Source of the DNA: a virus
IMG/VR virus record: IMGVR_UViG_3300047325_000036
Span: 1 to 33,657 of that record
Direction: 5' to 3' (one strand)
DNA: 33,657 nucleotides
Below, one piece after another: positions 31,058 to 33,657 of the stretch; position 1 is the stretch's first letter; each line of letters begins with the position of its first letter. The position numbers were made by a program, and so were the translations under genes. The notes below the pieces were generated by a model, which ran no database searches, had not been told where the DNA came from, and saw only the letters and a list, made by a program, of their open reading frames with translations.

Positions 31058-33657
31058 TCCGGCTCATTCGCGCTGCGGCGCTCGCCGCACTCCTCCTCGG
31101 CGGTCCAGTCGCCGCTCAGACCGTAACGCCGGGTGGCGGCGGGTCGAGCATCGCCACGCCCGTGAGCGTGCCCAATGGCGGTTCTGGCGCAGCCACGCTG
31201 ACGAGCCACGCCGCGGTGCTTGGGCAGGGCACGTCCGCTGTTCACTTTGCCGCCCCTGGCGCGTCGGGCACCGTCCTGACAAGCAACGGGACGACATCGG
31301 ACCCGACTTTCCAGGCCGTCAGTGGGGTCGGGACCGTGACGTCCGTGACTTGCGGAACCGGCTTGACGGGCGGCGCCATCACGTCCTCTGGGACATGCGC
31401 TCTTTCGGCTCCCGTTTCGGTCGCGTTGGGGGGCACGAATGCCACTTCGGCCAGCGGCACCGCGCTCGACAACATCACCGGCTTTAGTTCCACTGGCTTC
31501 ATCAATCGGACCGGGGCAGGGACTTACACCTTCTCGTCAGTCCCGACGATCACCTCGACGCCGGTCGCCAATGATTGCGCGTCCTGGGCGTCGCCGTCGG
31601 CGGTGCAGGACTCGGGCGCGCCTTGCGGCACCGGCACAGTCACCAGCGTTGGCCTCTCGCTGCCCTCGATGTTCAGCGTCTCAGGCTCGCCGATTGCGGG
31701 TAGCGGCACGCTGACTGCGAGCCTGGCCTCGCAAGCCATGGGCGCGGTCTTGATCGGCCCCACGTCGGGCTCAGCGGCGCCGACGTTCCGAGCTCTGCAG
31801 GGCGCCGACCTCCCGCAGCCGACATCCTCGACGCTGGGCGGCGTCGAAAGCCTCGCCTCGACATCGCATCAGTGGATCAACTCGATCTCCACGACCGGTG
31901 TGCCGACGTCTTCTCAGCCCAACGTCTCCGACCTCGCGGGCGGTGTCACCGGCCCCTATACGGGAGAGGTCTCACAGCCGTTGCCGCCGGCAGGTGATCC
32001 GCCATGCCTGAACATCTTTCGGTATCTGAACTCGACGCAGGTCAGCGCCGTCAAGGGGTTTACGGCTACGACCGCGACTGTGGATTTCGCCACGATTCTG
32101 CCCAGAGCGATCAGCGCGATAACCTACGCCAGCGCCAACGGAAACGCCGGCCCCGAGATTTGTTTGCCGCCGGGTCTATACCCGTTCAGCGCGACTCTGG
32201 ATATCCAGACGCAAGTAACCATTAGGGGATCCGGTGGCGGCGGGGGGCTGGCGGGGACCGCGTTCGGCACCGAACTGCTATTCCCGGCCAACACCCCCGG
32301 TATCATTCTCGATCAGTACGGGACCACGGCCTGCGCGGCTTCATCTTCGACAACGACAGCGGCCGGCACGGTTATCGAAAACCTTGCGGTCGTAGGGAGC
32401 GGGACCAGTACGTCTAACCACGGTATTCACATGTGCGTCCGCGCCAAGCTGCGCGACGTCAATCTTCTGAACTTTTCAGGCTATCAGGTATGGGTCGACG
32501 GGACCAACGGAAATGCCAATGAAGTCGACATAGATACGCTAAATTGCCAAAGCCCAACCAGCCTGTGGTGTCTTTATATCCAAGGAGGTAACGCAAACGC
32601 CGGCAACTACACCGGTATTGGGGTTCTTACGTCCGGCGGCGGCGGGATTGCTGATCGAAGTTTCTTGGGAAGCAACCTATCGGCTGTACACATAGACCAG
32701 GACGACTTGTTAAATGAGGGTTCCGTTACTTACGGCGGCAATGTTTATGCCCTGATTAATTATACACCCGGCATCGGCGCGAGTACGACGCCCGGCACAA
32801 ACAACGCAATTTGGTACAACGAAGGCGTGGGAAGCGGGCCGCCCGCCTGGAGCGGTTCCGGCACCTACATTGTTTCGGCGCCGATATTCGGGGATCAAGC
32901 CAACGCTCGAAGTGTTTGGACTGATCCTTATGTCGAGACAGGCTATCCCATCAGCCACGTATCGCCACCAGGGATTGTGATTGGTGGCAACATTCAAACT
33001 GCGTTCACCAGCTACACGCCGTTCATCTACTCGGCGTCTGGCGTTGGAGGCTTTATCGCCAGCCCGAACGGCATGGGCGGCTTTCAGTATCTCACCAGTG
33101 GCGACCTTCGCGGAACCTTCGCTGACAGCTATGCGGGATACGACGGTATGCACGTCAATAACCAAGCGGGCCTAGGGTTTCAAATCTCACCAGACCTCGG
33201 CGTCAGTGATCCATACGATGTAGCCCTGTGGTGGAGCAGCACCGGGATTTCCGCCGTCGCAACGGGCCAGTTTACTGCTCTGACCTTCGGCCGCACGAGT
33301 GCCTTCCCCTATGCCTTCACCGCCAGCAACTTCGCCATCGGAGACGGTGGGAATAACCCATATAACGGGAATGCGCGAGGTATCAGAAACGGTACGGCGA
33401 GCCCGACAAGCACGGGCGATGCGGTTGGCGAGATCGTGTTCAACCGTACTCCCGCCACCGGTCAGCCCATATGCTGGATGGAGACGACACAAGGATCGCC
33501 TGATACATGGGCCGCTTGCCCGCCCCTTGGCGCTACAGCCGTCCTCAGCGGCACGTCCGCTTCACTTGGCGGCAGTTCTCTAGCAGCTGGAGCCTGCTCC
33601 ACCACGACAGTCTCAATCACCGGCCTGACGACATCCATGGCGATTGAGGCGACGCCA
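31054..33657 (+). CDS. Tailspike-like beta-helix protein with signal peptide, 3' partial
   Basis: An open frame of 868 codons with no stop before the window end. The start is ATG 31054 in an ATGA overlap. It opens with a signal peptide (MIRLIRAAALAALLLGGPVA, cleavage near AQ). Residues about 25-300 contain fibre-like repeats (GTVTSVTCGTGLTGG; GTVTSVGLSLPSMFSVSG; LPQPTSSTLGGVES). From about residue 365, EICLPPGLYPFSATLDIQTQ, VTIRGSGG, TVIENLAVVG and KLRDVNLLNFSGYQVWVDG give the pattern of a pectate-lyase-like right-handed beta-helix, the fold of many capsule-degrading spikes. The end (AAGACSTTTVSITGLTTSMA) is the start of a C-terminal domain common in fibre proteins. At least 13 Cys occur. Catalytic residues are not evident. 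Confidence 0.78.
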   Translation, partial: MIRLIRAAALAALLLGGPVAAQTVTPGGGGSSIATPVSVPNGGSGAATLTSHAAVLGQGTSAVHFAAPGASGTVLTSNGTTSDPTFQAVSGVGTVTSVTCGTGLTGGAITSSGTCALSAPVSVALGGTNATSASGTALDNITGFSSTGFINRTGAGTYTFSSVPTITSTPVANDCASWASPSAVQDSGAPCGTGTVTSVGLSLPSMFSVSGSPIAGSGTLTASLASQAMGAVLIGPTSGSAAPTFRALQGADLPQPTSSTLGGVESLASTSHQWINSISTTGVPTSSQPNVSDLAGGVTGPYTGEVSQPLPPAGDPPCLNIFRYLNSTQVSAVKGFTATTATVDFATILPRAISAITYASANGNAGPEICLPPGLYPFSATLDIQTQVTIRGSGGGGGLAGTAFGTELLFPANTPGIILDQYGTTACAASSSTTTAAGTVIENLAVVGSGTSTSNHGIHMCVRAKLRDVNLLNFSGYQVWVDGTNGNANEVDIDTLNCQSPTSLWCLYIQGGNANAGNYTGIGVLTSGGGGIADRSFLGSNLSAVHIDQDDLLNEGSVTYGGNVYALINYTPGIGASTTPGTNNAIWYNEGVGSGPPAWSGSGTYIVSAPIFGDQANARSVWTDPYVETGYPISHVSPPGIVIGGNIQTAFTSYTPFIYSASGVGGFIASPNGMGGFQYLTSGDLRGTFADSYAGYDGMHVNNQAGLGFQISPDLGVSDPYDVALWWSSTGISAVATGQFTALTFGRTSAFPYAFTASNFAIGDGGNNPYNGNARGIRNGTASPTSTGDAVGEIVFNRTPATGQPICWMETTQGSPDTWAACPPLGATAVLSGTSASLGGSSLAAGACSTTTVSITGLTTSMAIEATP

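Noticed and set aside
1-33657. CRISPR arrays, tRNA genes, insertion sequences, integrase or attachment sites
   Set aside because: Looked for and not seen; no regularly spaced repeats, cloverleaf-like sequences, transposase motifs or tyrosine/serine recombinase genes are present, so lysogeny can be neither supported nor excluded.

Overview
The window is a contiguous piece of a contractile-tailed phage genome (myovirus morphology) or an intact prophage of the same type. All genes but one are on the + strand, tightly packed and often joined by 1-4 base stop/start overlaps. No bacterial housekeeping genes, tRNA genes, integrase, repressor or lysis cassette are visible. The host is almost certainly an alphaproteobacterium, most likely Caulobacterales-like: base composition is GC-rich, and the left end encodes homologues of GcrA and SciP, regulators of the alphaproteobacterial cell cycle.

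Region 1 (1-6359) is an early/replication operon. It starts with a putative cell-cycle cassette: two tandem GcrA-like proteins (the first cut by the window edge), a 61-aa protein, a SciP/DUF1153-like HTH protein with an added N-terminal segment, and an orphan beta-class adenine/cytosine-N4 DNA methyltransferase. A small membrane/coiled-coil protein, a DnaB helicase, a replication initiator/loader-like protein with a repeat-rich, origin-like middle, and three unknown proteins follow. A Rho-independent terminator closes the block at 6327-6359.

Region 2 (6383-16793) is packaging and head: two small unknown proteins, small and large terminase, portal, a glycine-rich decoration-like protein, two small proteins, a capsid protease-scaffold with a possible nested scaffold start, major capsid protein, then head-completion and neck proteins. 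One of these has a Sec signal peptide. A strong UUCG-loop terminator ends the block.

Region 3 (16805-27727) is the contractile tail: sheath, tube, tail-assembly chaperone with an A_AAA_AAC -1 frameshift site and a coherent 62-residue extension, a gp10-like protein, tape measure, LysM-type hub protein, gpD-like hub, gpV spike, gp25-like wedge, gpJ and gpI. A single minus-strand gene for a small two-helix membrane protein interrupts the tail operon at 20102-20368.

Region 4 (27760-33657) is host recognition: a repeat-containing tail fibre, a SPRY-domain protein, a secreted-looking Cys-containing protein, and a beta-helix tailspike-like protein that runs off the right edge. The last two begin with clear Sec signal peptides, which is unusual for tail proteins. 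The most interesting features are the phage-borne GcrA/SciP/methyltransferase cassette and the exported, cysteine-rich adhesion module.
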